Shown here: positions 8,280 through 18,004 of the stretch, one piece after another
Layout: each line of letters opens with the position of its first letter
Numbering within the stretch: the first letter of the stretch is position 1
DNA from: Alphaproteobacteria bacterium
GTDB taxonomy: Bacteria; Pseudomonadota; Alphaproteobacteria; Rhizobiales; CAJQND01
NCBI GenBank assembly: GCA_024227565.1
Contig: JAAEUE010000222.1
Span: 1-64,000 of the forward strand
Length of the DNA stretch: 64,000 bases
Direction: 5' to 3'
Program-made: the position numbers and the translations under genes
Notes under the pieces: model-generated
Told to the model about the DNA's origin: nothing
What the model saw: only the letters and a program-made list of their open reading frames with translations
The model's database searches: none

Positions 8280-9248
8280 TCAGCCTTCAGCCAATGCCCG
8301 GCGCGCGGCGTCATATTCGTCCGCCAGGCGCATGACGAGGTCTTCGGCTTTGGGAATATCGTCGATGGTGCCCACGCCCTGGCCGGCGCTCCAAATGTCC
8401 TTCCAGGCCTTCGCCCCCCCGTCCTTTTCGCGTTTGGCAAAGTCCATTGCGGACTTGTCGTTGTCCGCCAGGTTTTCCGGATCAAGCCCGGCGTTTGCGA
8501 TACTGGGTTTCAGATAGCTTCCATGAACGCCAGAGAACCTGGAGGTGTAAGCGATGTCAGCCGCCGCGCTGTCGACGATCATCTGCTTATAGCGATCGAC
8601 AGCGTTTGCCTCCTCCGTGGCAACGAAGCGGGTGCCGATGTAGGCAAGGTCCGCACCGATGGCCCGGGCGGCGAGAATGTCTGAACCATTGGTCATGCTG
8701 CCGGACAAGATCACCGCGCCATCAAATTCGCGCTTGATCTCCTTCACCAGCGCAAACGGGCTTGTGGTGCCCGCATGGCCGCCGGCGCCGGCACAAACCG
8801 CAATGATGCCATCCACCCCCTGCTCCATGGCCTTGCGCGCATGGCGCAGGTTGATGACATCGTGAAACACCAAGCCGCCATAACTGTGCACTGCCTCAAC
8901 CACATCCGCCGGAGGACGCAAGCTGGTGATAATGATCGGCACCTCGTGGCGCACGCAGGTCTCCACGTCTTTGTAGAGGCGCTCATTGCTAGAGTGGCAA
9001 ATCTGGTTCACGGCGAAGGGCGCGACCGGCTTGTCAGGGTTTTCCTCCGCATAGGCGCCGAGGGTGTCCTTGATCTCCTTCAGCCAATCATCGAGCAGCT
9101 CCTGCGGGCGCGCGTTGAGGGCCGGAAAGGCCCCTATGATGCCGGCCTTGCATTGGGCGATCACCAGCTTGGGAACCGAAACGATAAACAAGGGGGCGCC
9201 GATCAACGGCAAGCGCAATTTCCCCTCAAGTGCGGCAGGCAATGCCAT
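8280..9248 (-). CDS. Nitronate monooxygenase / 2-nitropropane dioxygenase family flavoprotein
   Basis: A 322-residue TIM-barrel FMN enzyme. Diagnostic segments are the N-terminal [20 protein letters not shown], the FMN phosphate-binding [15 protein letters not shown], and [33 protein letters not shown]. The frame extends to 9410 but the ATG at 9248 is preceded by GAGGAG. Members oxidise alkyl nitronates, though many of this length class with this C-terminal region ([17 protein letters not shown]) work on unknown acyl or enoyl substrates. It lies 17 bases upstream of the CaiD-like gene, so the two are probably co-transcribed. Confidence 0.88.
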   Translation of the reverse strand: MALPAALEGKLRLPLIGAPLFIVSVPKLVIAQCKAGIIGAFPALNARPQELLDDWLKEIKDTLGAYAEENPDKPVAPFAVNQICHSSNERLYKDVETCVRHEVPIIITSLRPPADVVEAVHSYGGLVFHDVINLRHARKAMEQGVDGIIAVCAGAGGHAGTTSPFALVKEIKREFDGAVILSGSMTNGSDILAARAIGADLAYIGTRFVATEEANAVDRYKQMIVDSAAADIAYTSRFSGVHGSYLKPSIANAGLDPENLADNDKSAMDFAKREKDGGAKAWKDIWSAGQGVGTIDDIPKAEDLVMRLADEYDAARRALAEG

Positions 9249-9324
9249 GGTGTGCTCCTCATCCAACCTGATTTCGGCGGACGCTAACACAGCACTTGCG
9301 CTCGTGGTAGGCGCCTGATTGAAA

Positions 9325-9816
9325 CTATTTTGCCGGCGTGGCCGCGTCGATGGCGCCCATCCAGGGTTTGATATCCAGAAGCGGTGTTCCGTCCAGACAG
9401 TCGATGGCATCTATGGTGAGGACGCCAGCACCCTGATCCAGCGCCAGAAGCTGCACCGTTGCCACGGCAATCGGGTTGGGCCGTGCTGGAGACCGCAAGG
9501 CAAAGGTTCCTGCCGCCTCGCTGCGATGGGGCGGGTGTTGCATGATCAAATCGCGCCTTGCCCGGTCCATCCAGTACAGAACAAGAAGATGGGAATGGGC
9601 CTCCAGGCCCCTAAGGCCAGGGCGCCAGGGCTCATCGACCTGCAACCACACCTGGCCGCCGCGCTCGCGGGCTTGAACCAGGTTCTTGGGGCAGTCTTGC
9701 TCACGCGTCCACGGACTTCTCACCCGGCCGATGAACGCCAACCGGGCATCATTTGCGTCGGCTGCCGGGTCCAGCGGCAGCGCAACATCGCCTGGGCGGT
9801 GCTTTGCGGCGGACAA
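9325..9816 (-). CDS. trmO: tRNA (adenine(37)-N6)-methyltransferase TrmO family
   Basis: A 163-residue protein of the TsaA/YaeB beta-barrel family. It has the starting IGRVRSPW, the SAM-site hallmark LRSPARPNPIAVATVQLL, and the closing DAIDCLDGTPLLDIKPW. TrmO methylates N6 of t6A37 in some tRNAs. It is shorter than E. coli TrmO (no extra C-terminal domain), as in many alphaproteobacteria. It begins four bases after the stop of the CoxG-like gene, on the same strand. Confidence 0.9.
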   Translation of the reverse strand: MSAAKHRPGDVALPLDPAADANDARLAFIGRVRSPWTREQDCPKNLVQARERGGQVWLQVDEPWRPGLRGLEAHSHLLVLYWMDRARRDLIMQHPPHRSEAAGTFALRSPARPNPIAVATVQLLALDQGAGVLTIDAIDCLDGTPLLDIKPWMGAIDAATPAK

Positions 9817-9820
9817 TGGG

Positions 9821-10339
9821 TTAGCTGGCCCCCACGGAGGATTTCAGACGGTTCCAGAGCCCTCCCTTGTCTTCCTCCTCGCCGTCAGCCGGCGCATGCG
9901 CAGACTCAACGATCTTGCCGAACTTCTTGAAAAACTGGCCTGCCAGCTTCTTGGCGCTGGAATCGATCAAGCGCGAACCGATCTGCGCCAGCTTGCCGCC
10001 CACTTGTGCGTCAACATCATAGGACAGGACGGTGTGCTCGCCATCTTCGGTGAGCTTCACGGCCGCACCGCCCTTGGCGTGGCCGGCGGTTCCGCCTTTG
10101 CCTTCGCCGGTGATGGTGTAGCTTTCCGGCGGCCTCAACTTGGAGAGCTTCACCGCACCTGTGAAGGTTGCTTTGACCGGGCCGATCTTCAGGCCGACCT
10201 CAGCTTCAAACTCGGATTTTGAAAGCTTGTTGAGCGACCGGCAGCCTGGAATGCTCTCTTTGAGAATCTCAGGGTCGTTCAGTGCTGCGAAGACGATATC
10301 CCGCGGCGCTTTGATTTTCTGCTCACCTGTGAGTTTCAT
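9821..10339 (-). CDS. CoxG-like SRPBCC protein (carbon monoxide dehydrogenase subunit G family)
   Basis: A 172-residue START/SRPBCC-fold protein: MKLTGEQKIKAPRDIVFAALNDPEILKESIPGC is the typical start, with YTITGEGKGGTAGHAKGGAAV and SYDVDAQVGGKLAQIGSRLID in the core. The C-terminal 25 residues are polar and charged. CoxG proteins help mature or anchor CO dehydrogenase-type molybdenum hydroxylases, but no cox genes are adjacent here, so the partner is unknown. It is first in a short minus-strand run with trmO. Confidence 0.9.
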   Translation of the reverse strand: MKLTGEQKIKAPRDIVFAALNDPEILKESIPGCRSLNKLSKSEFEAEVGLKIGPVKATFTGAVKLSKLRPPESYTITGEGKGGTAGHAKGGAAVKLTEDGEHTVLSYDVDAQVGGKLAQIGSRLIDSSAKKLAGQFFKKFGKIVESAHAPADGEEEDKGGLWNRLKSSVGAS

Positions 10340-10580
10340 GATTTCTCCTGATGGTCTTCCTGTCTGGCTGCTTGTCTGAGAACACGCCAGTCAAAATTCT
10401 CGCCGCACTAGACACTGCAATCAGCTCTGGTTCAATTGCACCAATGTCCTACCCCACCAGTTTATTCGGCTTGAGCGCCCTCGTCACCCGTTCCGTGACA
10501 CTGCCGAGGGGGGGGCATTGTGCCGATGAACCGAAGATTAACGCCAGCCTCAGAAACGGTTCAGCGCCGTTTTTCTATAA

Positions 10581-10772
10581 ATGCACCATCACTTGACGGT
10601 GATGTGCCGCGTCAGTCGAACACGCAGCGAGCACTCAAGCAAAGGGCCAAACAGCCCGCCGTCAAATGGGCGACCTGAGGCCAGCCGTAACGTCTCTGCG
10701 CCCAGCAGAGTTTCTGTTCACAGCGGCTCCGATCCTTTCCATCCGCCCTATGTGGATTGGAGTTCGCTGTAA
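10581..10772 (+). CDS. Possible small protein ending at a terminator (doubtful)
   Basis: A frame of up to 63 residues ending VHSGSDPFHPPYVDWSSL. The stop lies five bases before a strong hairpin terminator, which is the only real argument for it. The start is unclear (ATG at 10581, no good ribosome site) and the sequence is rich in Ser, Pro and Arg without a recognised family. It might equally be the end of a non-coding transcript. Confidence 0.25.
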   Translation: MHHHLTVMCRVSRTRSEHSSKGPNSPPSNGRPEASRNVSAPSRVSVHSGSDPFHPPYVDWSSL

Positions 10773-10777
10773 CCTAG

Positions 10778-10807
10778 CCGGCCGCCAGCCCCCTGGCGGC
10801 CGGTTTT
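10778..10807 (+). terminator. Intrinsic terminator
   Basis: The 11-base arms CCGGCCGCCAG and CTGGCGGCCGG pair perfectly across a CCCC loop and are followed by TTTTAGTT. It points in the plus direction and lies upstream of ccdA, so it must end a transcript that begins in the gap after 10340. Confidence 0.75.
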
Positions 10808-10924
10808 AGTTGTGAGGCGGGTTGCTGCATCGTCGCACATGACGCAAATTTGAGTGCATGGTGATCCAAATTCCAGCATAACATCAGCGCGGAAGGCAAT
10901 ATTTGGCCGGCTTGAGGATTTCAA

Positions 10925-11659
10925 ATGGCAGATGTGACATACCCCGTTGCGGTTGGGGCGGGGTTGATCAGTTTCTTGAGCCCGTGCGTGTTGCCTCTGG
11001 TGCCACCTTATCTTTGTTATCTGGCCGGTGCATCGCTCGATGAACTGACCGCCAGCGACAAGCTGGACAATGCTCTGGCCAAGCGGGTTTTGTTTGCCTC
11101 CATAACGTTTGTCCTTGGCTTCACCACGGTGTTCGTCGCGCTGGGCGCTGCGGCCTCGGTGATCGGCCAACTGCTGCGCGCCCACTTGAACACCCTGGCC
11201 ATTGTGGCCGGCGTCATGATCATCATCATGGGCCTGCACTTCCTCGGTGTGTTCAAGATCTCCGCCCTCTACAAGGAGGCACGCTACCAGACCACGCGGC
11301 CGGCCGGCATCCTTGGCGCCTATTTCATGGGCGTGGCGTTTGCCTTTGGCTGGACCCCATGCATCGGGCCCGTTCTGTCGGCAATTTTGGCTGTTGCCGC
11401 CGTGCAAGACACCGTGGGTGAAGGTGCCCTGTTGCTTGGCGCCTATTCTCTGGGGCTTGGCATACCGTTCGTTGCGGCCGCTTTTGCCGTCAAGCCCTTC
11501 CTGAACTGGATGCAGCGCTTCCGCCGTCACATTGGCACGGTGGAAAAAGCCATGGGCGGGCTCCTGGTGCTGACCGGCATCATGTTCATCACCGGATCCT
11601 TCACCACATTCGCCTATTGGCTGCTGGAAGCTTTCCCGGCCCTTGCCTATATCGGCTGA
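10925..11659 (+). CDS. ccdA: Cytochrome c biogenesis protein CcdA
   Basis: A 244-residue inner-membrane thiol transporter of the DsbD/CcdA family with six predicted helices. The two redox cysteines are in SPCVLPLVPPYLCYL (near residues 20 and 31, the first being the conserved one) and GWTPCIGPVL (near residue 145). It passes electrons from cytoplasmic thioredoxin to periplasmic thiol-disulfide proteins that keep apocytochrome c haem sites reduced. The c-type cytochrome at 60396-60779 would depend on such a system. A GAGG ribosome site precedes the ATG. Confidence 0.95.
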   Translation: MADVTYPVAVGAGLISFLSPCVLPLVPPYLCYLAGASLDELTASDKLDNALAKRVLFASITFVLGFTTVFVALGAAASVIGQLLRAHLNTLAIVAGVMIIIMGLHFLGVFKISALYKEARYQTTRPAGILGAYFMGVAFAFGWTPCIGPVLSAILAVAAVQDTVGEGALLLGAYSLGLGIPFVAAAFAVKPFLNWMQRFRRHIGTVEKAMGGLLVLTGIMFITGSFTTFAYWLLEAFPALAYIG

Positions 11660-11709
11660 CCCCCGGCAAAATGGATGACGCGCGCGGGCGCGTTTGCTAA
11701 GCGGGGGGC

Positions 11710-13029
11710 ATGAAAAGCCTTTCCATCTTTGACATCATGGCCGTATTGCTCACGCTCTCGGCCATCTTCGGTTACATCAATCATCGCTATTTGCGCCTGC
11801 CCCACACCATCGGCCTGGTGGTGATCGCCCTCGCCGCTTCGGGTGTGGTGGTATTGTTCGATCTTGCCGTGCCCAGCTTGGGTGTTGCCGATGCGGTGCG
11901 AGATGGCCTGAAAAGCATCGATTTCTATGAAACTCTGATGGAAGGCATGCTGTCGGCCCTGCTGTTTGCGGGTGCTGTTCACGTGGACTTTGCCGAACTC
12001 TCCCAGCGCAAGTGGGCCATCGGGCTGATGGCGAGCTTTGGCGTCTTGATCTCCACTTTCCTGATCGGCACCGCCATGTGGGGCGTATTCATCTTCTTTG
12101 GCATCAACGTGCCGTGGATCTGGGCGCTGGTGTTCGGAGCCCTGATCAGCCCGACAGACCCTGTTGCCGTTCTGGGCATCTTGAAGACGGTGCACATTCC
12201 CCGGTTGCTGGAAGCCAAGATTGCCGGTGAATCCCTGTTCAATGACGGCGTCGGCGTTGTGATTTTCGTGATCATTCTGGCCATCGCCGGGGGCACCTCC
12301 GGGCATGGCAGCGAAACCGTTGATGCCGCCACAGTCGCAACGCTGTTCTTCCAGGAAGCTGTTGGCGGCGCCGTTCTGGGCATTGCCGCAGGGTATCTCG
12401 CCTACTTTGCCATGCGGCGCATTGATGAGCACAATCTGGAGGTGTTGATCACCTTGGCTCTGGTGTTCGGCACCTATGCATTGGCCTTGCACTTCCACCT
12501 TTCCGGGCCCATTGCCGTGGTGGTCTCGGGCCTGTTCATCGGCAACCACGGCGCCCGCTTTGCCATGAGCGAGAACACCCGCCAGCACGTCTTCCAGTTC
12601 TGGGAACTGGCCGATGAGATCATGAACTCGGTCTTGTTCTTGCTGATCGGACTGGAGGTCTTGGTGATCGGTTCGGCCTTTGAATATGCCTGGCTCGGGG
12701 TGATTGCCATTGTGGTGGTTCTCGCCTCCCGCTGGACTGCGGTCTCAATACCCATCGCCTTGCTGTCGCTGGGAACCACCTTCACCAAGGGCGCCATCAC
12801 CATGCTGACCTGGGGAGGATTGCGCGGTGGTATCTCGGTGGCTCTCGCGCTATCGTTACCGGAGAACGAATTCAAGGCGCCGATCTTGGCGGCGACGTAC
12901 GCCGTTGTGGTGTTCTCCATTGTGATCCAGGGGCTGACCATGAAGCCGTTGGTGGACGCATTGGGATTGCGGCAGGAACTGACCGCCGCCGAGGAAGAAA
13001 CAGAGGAAGGGCACAAGAGCCATGGCTGA
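11710..13029 (+). CDS. Na+/H+ antiporter, CPA1 (NhaP) family
   Basis: A 439-residue membrane protein with about twelve helices. It has the CPA1 signatures ALISPTDPVAVLGILK (near residue 145) and GESLFNDGVGVVIFV (near residue 175), whose ND pair binds the cation, and a C-terminal TMLTWGGLRGGISVALALSLP segment. The short cytoplasmic tail is acidic ([14 protein letters not shown]). Its last eight bases overlap the start of maeB, so the two are probably made together. Na+ versus K+ preference cannot be told. Confidence 0.93.
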   Translation: MKSLSIFDIMAVLLTLSAIFGYINHRYLRLPHTIGLVVIALAASGVVVLFDLAVPSLGVADAVRDGLKSIDFYETLMEGMLSALLFAGAVHVDFAELSQRKWAIGLMASFGVLISTFLIGTAMWGVFIFFGINVPWIWALVFGALISPTDPVAVLGILKTVHIPRLLEAKIAGESLFNDGVGVVIFVIILAIAGGTSGHGSETVDAATVATLFFQEAVGGAVLGIAAGYLAYFAMRRIDEHNLEVLITLALVFGTYALALHFHLSGPIAVVVSGLFIGNHGARFAMSENTRQHVFQFWELADEIMNSVLFLLIGLEVLVIGSAFEYAWLGVIAIVVVLASRWTAVSIPIALLSLGTTFTKGAITMLTWGGLRGGISVALALSLPENEFKAPILAATYAVVVFSIVIQGLTMKPLVDALGLRQELTAAEEETEEGHKSHG

Positions 13030-15292
13030 CCATCTAAGCGAAGAAGCCCTGGCCTATCACCGCAGCGGCAAGCCCGGAAAACTTGAGATCTCCGCAACAA
13101 AGCCGCTGGCCAACCAGTACGACCTTTCGCTCGCCTATTCGCCCGGTGTTGCTGCGGCCTGTGACGCGATTGCCGAGGCGCCCGCCGAAGCCTTTAGCCT
13201 CACAGCGCGGGCCAACCTGGTCGGGGTCATCAGCAATGGCACAGCCGTTCTCGGGCTTGGCGCCATTGGCGCATTGGCGTCCAAACCGGTGATGGAAGGC
13301 AAAGCTGTTCTGTTCAAGAAATTTGCCGGAATTGACGTATTCGACATTGAAGTGGATCAGCTCGACCCTGGCAAGTTCTGCGACGCCGTTGCGGCCATGG
13401 AGCCAACCTTCGGCGGCATCAACCTGGAGGACATCAAGGCGCCCGAATGCTTCCAGATCGAGGCGGCCCTGAAGGAACGCATGTCGATCCCGGTGTTCCA
13501 CGACGATCAGCATGGCACGGCCATCATTGTGGCAGCGGCCGTGGTCAACGCCCTGGAGCTGGCCAACAAGGAGATCGGAGAGGTGAAGTTGGTGGCCTCC
13601 GGCGCCGGGGCTGCGGCGCTTGCGTGCCTCAACCTGCTGGTGACCATGGGCCTGAAACGCGAGAACATCTGGGTCACTGACATTGACGGCCTGGTCTACG
13701 AGGGCCGCGAAGCCTCCATGGACGAGTGGAAACAGGTGTACGCCCAATCGACCGAGCTTCGAACTCTGAACGATGTGATCGACCGGGCAGACATCTTCCT
13801 CGGCCTGTCTGCTGCAGGCGTTCTCAAAGCGGATATGGTGAAACGCATGGGCCCGCAGCCGTTGATCATGGCATTGGCCAATCCAAACCCGGAGATATCC
13901 CCAGAAGAAGCGCGCGCTGCCAAGCCCGACGCGATGATTTGCACCGGCCGGTCTGATTACCCCAACCAGGTCAACAACGTATTGTGCTTTCCCTACATTT
14001 TCCGCGGGGCCCTGGACGCGGGCGCCCGCACCATCAACGAGGAAATGAAGCAGGCCGCGGTGAAGGCGATTGCCGGGCTTGCCCATGAACACTCTTCTGA
14101 AGTGGCCGAGAAAGCCTATGGCGGCAAGCCGGGGGTGTTTGGTCCTGAGCAATTGATCCCCAACCCGTTTGACCCGCGGCTGATCCAGTGGATCGCCCCT
14201 GCGGTTGCCAAAGCCGCCATGGAGACCGGCGTTGCGGATCGGCCGATTACCGATTTCGATGCCTATGACGAAAAGCTCAACCGGTTTGTTTTCCGCTCTG
14301 GCTTCATCATGAAACCGGTGTTCACCAAGGCACGGGCCGAGCCGAAACGGGTGATCTACGCAGAAGGCGAAGATGAGCGCATACTGCGTGCTGCTCAGGT
14401 TGTCATTCAGGAGGGCTTGGCCCAACCCATTCTGGTCGGGCGGCCGCAAATTATCGCAGACCGGCTTGACAGATATGGCCTGAGCCTGGAACCCGGCAAG
14501 GATTTTGAGGTTATAAATCCGGAAGATGACCCGCGCTACAAAGACTATGTGGAAACCTTCCTTGAGCGCTCAGGCCGGCGCGGTGTGACGCCCAGCCGGG
14601 CGAGAACGGTGGTGCGCACCCAGCCTACGGTGATTGCTGCTATCGCGCTGCACCGCGGTGAAGCAGACGCCATGATTTGCGGCCTTGAGGGCGATTTCGG
14701 CCGCCACCTGCGCCAGATCCGCAATGTAGTGGGACTGGCCGAGGGAGAAGCAGATTTTTCCACGGTTTCGTTGTTGATTTTGAAATCCGGCGCGTACTTC
14801 CTTGCCGATACCTACATCACCCCGAACCCAACGGCAGAAGAAGTGGCCGACATGACCCGCGCCACGGTTAAGCAAGTGCGGCGGTTCGGCATTGAGCCGA
14901 AAGTGGCCCTGCTCTCGCATTCCAACTTTGGCAGCCATGACACCGACAGTTCGCTGAAGATGCGCAAAGCCTTAGGGCTGCTGCAGGAAAGCGATCCGGA
15001 TCTGGCCGTTGATGGTGAAATGCACGGGGACGCTGCGCTGGATGAGGTCTTGCGCGCCCGGGTCTTCCCAAATGCGAACTTTTCCGGCGCCGCCAATGTC
15101 CTCATTCTGCCAACACTGGACGCGGCCAACATCGCCACATTGCTGATCAAGGTGATGGCGGACGCGCTGCCGGTGGGGCCCATGCTGATTGGCGCCGCCA
15201 AACCTGCTCACATTCTCACGCCAAGCGTGACCGCGCGCGGGGTGGTGAACATGACGGCACTAAGCGTTGTTGAGGCCCAGCAGAAAGGTTAG
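13022..15292 (+). CDS. maeB: NADP-dependent malic enzyme with phosphotransacetylase-like tail
   Basis: A 756-residue two-part protein of normal MaeB size. Residues 1-425 are the malic enzyme ([15 protein letters not shown], then [21 protein letters not shown] and a [13 protein letters not shown] nucleotide-binding segment). Residues 430-756 match phosphate acetyltransferase ([19 protein letters not shown], and [15 protein letters not shown]), thought to sense acetyl-CoA rather than to catalyse. It converts malate to pyruvate and NADPH. The ATG lies inside the end of the antiporter gene (8-base overlap). Its stop overlaps the convergent phosphoesterase by four bases. Confidence 0.95.
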   Translation: MADHLSEEALAYHRSGKPGKLEISATKPLANQYDLSLAYSPGVAAACDAIAEAPAEAFSLTARANLVGVISNGTAVLGLGAIGALASKPVMEGKAVLFKKFAGIDVFDIEVDQLDPGKFCDAVAAMEPTFGGINLEDIKAPECFQIEAALKERMSIPVFHDDQHGTAIIVAAAVVNALELANKEIGEVKLVASGAGAAALACLNLLVTMGLKRENIWVTDIDGLVYEGREASMDEWKQVYAQSTELRTLNDVIDRADIFLGLSAAGVLKADMVKRMGPQPLIMALANPNPEISPEEARAAKPDAMICTGRSDYPNQVNNVLCFPYIFRGALDAGARTINEEMKQAAVKAIAGLAHEHSSEVAEKAYGGKPGVFGPEQLIPNPFDPRLIQWIAPAVAKAAMETGVADRPITDFDAYDEKLNRFVFRSGFIMKPVFTKARAEPKRVIYAEGEDERILRAAQVVIQEGLAQPILVGRPQIIADRLDRYGLSLEPGKDFEVINPEDDPRYKDYVETFLERSGRRGVTPSRARTVVRTQPTVIAAIALHRGEADAMICGLEGDFGRHLRQIRNVVGLAEGEADFSTVSLLILKSGAYFLADTYITPNPTAEEVADMTRATVKQVRRFGIEPKVALLSHSNFGSHDTDSSLKMRKALGLLQESDPDLAVDGEMHGDAALDEVLRARVFPNANFSGAANVLILPTLDAANIATLLIKVMADALPVGPMLIGAAKPAHILTPSVTARGVVNMTALSVVEAQQKG

Positions 15293-16194
15293 GCAGCTGC
15301 TTGATCGGTCTGGCCGTTCAGCTCGCTCAGATCAATTGGTTGACCCGTTCGCGATTTTTCTTCTTCGGGCAGAATGTCCAAAGACGGCCACAGGCCTGTT
15401 TCCAGGGCGCTCGCATAGCCCTCAGGCAAACCTGCCTTGCGCATCTTGCTCGCCGCCAAGGCGTGGTCATAGTCGAGGGCAAAGTGGGTGAACTCCGGCC
15501 CACTACGGCCTGGGCTCATCAGCGCATACCAAACCCGCGGGGTGCCATCGTTCGCCACCATTCCAAGGCCGCCTGAATTGTGCCACACCCGGCCATCGGG
15601 CAGCGTGCGCGTAAACGGCAGACCGGTGTGTCCGGCAACCACCACGTCGGCACAGGCCTGGCCGATTTCTCCGGCATAGTCAGCCGAGGGCAGGCTTTCC
15701 CACATGAAGCGGTTCACAAGCCCAGGTGAGCCATGCACCACGCGCACCCGCTTGCCCGCCATGGAAAAAGTGAGATGGCGCGGCAGAGCGGCCATCCAGG
15801 CACTGAGCTCAAGTGTCATTTGCCCGCGTGCATGGGCATACCAGCTGCGCGCCAGAACATCGCACGCAGAGCCTTCGTGAAAACCACATGCACAATCTTC
15901 GGCGTCTTCAGCCAATTGATCTTCAACATTGCCGCGGATCGAGAGCAGCCCAAGCCGCCTGACCCGTTCAGCGGTGGCGCGCGCGTCTGCGCAGTATGCA
16001 ATCACATCGCCTGTGTGAATGATACGGTCTGTTGGAATGCCATGGTCTGAGGCGCGCAGGATCAGCGCCTCCAAGGCTTCTAAATTGCCATACGCTCCGC
16101 CGCAAATCAGCAGCGGCTCGTCAATGTGGCCGAGTGAAAGAGTAGATGACATCTGCCCGGAAATTTCTGTTGCCTCGCGCGTGTCTGCATACAC
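15289..16194 (-). CDS. Metallophosphoesterase-family protein lacking the first metal motif
   Basis: A 301-residue calcineurin-like fold protein. The usual first motif D-x-H-G-N is replaced by ICGGAYGNLEAL, while the later motifs GDVIAYC, GNVEDQL, VHGSPG and the GHTGLPF histidine site remain. A cysteine-rich segment DCACGFHEGSAC follows the GN motif. This variant belongs to a recognisable subfamily in alphaproteobacteria, in which the missing ligands suggest altered metal use or lost activity. An internal ATG at 16152 is an alternative start; neither has a good ribosome site. The gene meets maeB tail to tail. Confidence 0.8.
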   Translation of the reverse strand: MYADTREATEISGQMSSTLSLGHIDEPLLICGGAYGNLEALEALILRASDHGIPTDRIIHTGDVIAYCADARATAERVRRLGLLSIRGNVEDQLAEDAEDCACGFHEGSACDVLARSWYAHARGQMTLELSAWMAALPRHLTFSMAGKRVRVVHGSPGLVNRFMWESLPSADYAGEIGQACADVVVAGHTGLPFTRTLPDGRVWHNSGGLGMVANDGTPRVWYALMSPGRSGPEFTHFALDYDHALAASKMRKAGLPEGYASALETGLWPSLDILPEEEKSRTGQPIDLSELNGQTDQAAA

Positions 16195-16262
16195 TAAATA
16201 GGTGATGCGTCGAGATGAAATTTCAATCCACGGGAAATCACACTCGCGTCATTGCAGCGCGA

Positions 16263-16637
16263 TCAATCAGAGGCAAGTTCAGCGCCCAGCACAATCGGCT
16301 CCCCATGGGGCGTGGCGTGTGCGGCCCGGTCCCAAGCGTCCTTGCGGGCGGCAAGCTCGGGGCCGTTCGTAAGGCCCTTCGCAGAGGAGAGCTGTTCGAG
16401 CGCGCTGAGCCAGTGGCGATAGTAGTCCTCGCCTTGTTGCTCTGCGCCGGCCTGGCGCAGTTGATCGCTCAGCGCCTCTGCCCATTCAGGCCAGGTAAAC
16501 CGGCCCGCATCGTACAGCGCGATGGTCATGGCGAAGGCTTGGGCCTGCCAAGGCTCGACAAACACCGGCCCGTCGTCGTTCCGGGGAATGGAGGGCACCG
16601 CATCGAGGGCAGCCTGCTCGCTCTTAGACACGCTCAA
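16263..16637 (-). CDS. Nitrile hydratase accessory (activator) protein
   Basis: A 124-residue protein homologous to the N-terminal half of the nitrile hydratase beta subunit (FVEPWQAQAFAMTIALYDAGRFTWPEWAEALSDQL). Small beta-like proteins of this kind load cobalt into the alpha subunit by subunit swapping. It is last in an alpha-beta-accessory operon on the minus strand and overlaps the beta gene end by 14 bases, so it is translationally coupled. Confidence 0.9.
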   Translation of the reverse strand: MSVSKSEQAALDAVPSIPRNDDGPVFVEPWQAQAFAMTIALYDAGRFTWPEWAEALSDQLRQAGAEQQGEDYYRHWLSALEQLSSAKGLTNGPELAARKDAWDRAAHATPHGEPIVLGAELASD

Positions 16638-17283
16638 GATAAGGCTCCCAGCAATCTACATGCACATGATCGTTCGGGTTGGCCTCATCGCCCCACAAGT
16701 CGGTTGCCTTGAAGCGCACGGAATAGAGCCACTGCGGATCCTCGCCCTCACCCCTGGCACTGGTGTCCGGAAACACATGCGCGCTACGGGCTTTATGAAT
16801 GACACCCTGGCGGCTTCTGAGATAGCGCGGCAGCCGGGTGTGGCCCGTTGGATGGAAATTGCGGGCGCACACCACATCGCCCGGCTTGAACGCAGGGGCG
16901 CCTGCCTTGTCACGCACCACAGGGCCGCCCTTGGCCAAGGCTGCCGGCGTATCTTCAGCCTTCAAGACCCTTTTGACCGCCGCCGGCGCATCCACCGATT
17001 TGCCTTGCGCGATTTCCTCAGCGCTGGCCAGCTCATAATCCTTGACCAGCTGCTCCAGTGCTGAGAGCCAGATCTTGTAGTAGCTCCAGGTGATGTAGTT
17101 GGCCGGCCCCAAACTCTCGCGCGCAAACCGTGAGCGGTCGATGTTCCAGGTTCCGGTGAACCCCATGGCCACGGTGAGGGCCATGGCCTTCTTCTCCCAG
17201 TCGGCATGGAAAATTGGCTCGTTGGGCTCTGCGTTAACCGGGCCATAGCCCTGCAGTCCGCCCATATCTTGCGGGCCGTTCAT
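16624..17283 (-). CDS. nthB: Nitrile hydratase subunit beta
   Basis: A 219-residue protein starting [16 protein letters not shown], the standard beta-subunit N-terminus, with [28 protein letters not shown] and, in the C-terminal SH3-like domain, [25 protein letters not shown] and [12 protein letters not shown]. The beta subunit supplies arginines that hold the oxidised cysteines of the alpha metal site. It starts inside the alpha stop (ATGA overlap). Confidence 0.95.
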   Translation of the reverse strand: MNGPQDMGGLQGYGPVNAEPNEPIFHADWEKKAMALTVAMGFTGTWNIDRSRFARESLGPANYITWSYYKIWLSALEQLVKDYELASAEEIAQGKSVDAPAAVKRVLKAEDTPAALAKGGPVVRDKAGAPAFKPGDVVCARNFHPTGHTRLPRYLRSRQGVIHKARSAHVFPDTSARGEGEDPQWLYSVRFKATDLWGDEANPNDHVHVDCWEPYLERV

Positions 17284-17912
17284 GCCGGCACCTGATCTGG
17301 CGACAGCGCCAGTCCTGTGCCGATCATCGAATCGCGGGTCACCAGCGCGGCCAATTGCTCCTCGCTCCAGCCTTCCGTGCCATCAGGCCGTTGCGGCAGC
17401 ACCAGATAGCGCATTTCGGCGGTGGAATCCCAAACCCGGACCTCCTTGTCTTCGGCAATGCTGACGCCGAACTCGGCAAGCACGCCGCGCGGATCTATCA
17501 CAGCCCGGGATCGGTAAGGTGCTGATTTGTACCAAACCGGCGGCAACCCGAGGACCGACCACGGATAGCAGGAGCACAAGGTGCAGACCACCATGTTGTG
17601 CACATCGTCTGTGTTCTCAACCACGTCCATATGCTCGCCCTGGCGGCCGGAATAGCCTAGCGACACGATGGCGGCAGATCCGTCGTCCAACAGCCATTTC
17701 TTGAATTCAGGATCGCTCCAGGCCTTGGCCACAACGCGGGCGCCGTTTTGCGGGCCCACCTTGTTCTCATAGGTGTCGATGATGATGTCGAGGGCAGCCG
17801 GGTCCACATAGCCCTTCTCGACCAGAAGCGATTCAAGGGCGCGGACCCTCAGGTCCATTTCCGGCAATTCAGAATGGTCGTGATCGTGATCGTGATGATG
17901 ATCGTGTGCCAT
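17280..17912 (-). CDS. nthA: Nitrile hydratase subunit alpha, cobalt type, with His-rich N-terminus
   Basis: A 210-residue subunit that, with beta, hydrates nitriles to amides. The metal site [10 protein letters not shown] (near residue 109) has Thr and Tyr at the positions that mark cobalt-type enzymes (iron types have Ser and Thr). The first 13 residues alternate His and Asp ([13 protein letters not shown]), a likely divalent-metal-binding tail, which could collect cobalt for the site. No amidase or cobalt transporter is adjacent, so the resulting amide must be handled elsewhere. The gene heads the three-gene operon; its start region faces the divergent dehalogenase. Confidence 0.96.
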   Translation of the reverse strand: MAHDHHHDHDHDHSELPEMDLRVRALESLLVEKGYVDPAALDIIIDTYENKVGPQNGARVVAKAWSDPEFKKWLLDDGSAAIVSLGYSGRQGEHMDVVENTDDVHNMVVCTLCSCYPWSVLGLPPVWYKSAPYRSRAVIDPRGVLAEFGVSIAEDKEVRVWDSTAEMRYLVLPQRPDGTEGWSEEQLAALVTRDSMIGTGLALSPDQVPA

Positions 17913-18004
17913 GAGAGGGTTTCCGTCCGCTGGAATTTGCTATTGTTGACCCTATCACAAACCGCCAGAGTGTGAAGGTCCGGGCGAGCGATAGAGAGGT
18001 GGTT

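Larger units (their letters stand above)
10340..10924. other. Intergenic gap before ccdA
   Basis: This 585-base stretch between divergent coxG-like and ccdA genes holds no well-supported gene. It contains a terminator-like hairpin at 10778-10807 preceded by a short possible reading frame (10581-10772). The remainder up to about 10580 shows short frames with no family resemblance. Promoters for both flanking genes must lie here but I cannot fix a clear -35/-10 pair. Confidence 0.5.

Noticed and set aside
10351-10596. 81-codon frame before ccdA
   Set aside because: No ribosome site and no recognisable protein features.
13034-14449. 471-codon open frame antisense to maeB
   Set aside because: The sense frame has full malic enzyme motifs; the antisense product has no family features and follows from GC-rich codon bias.
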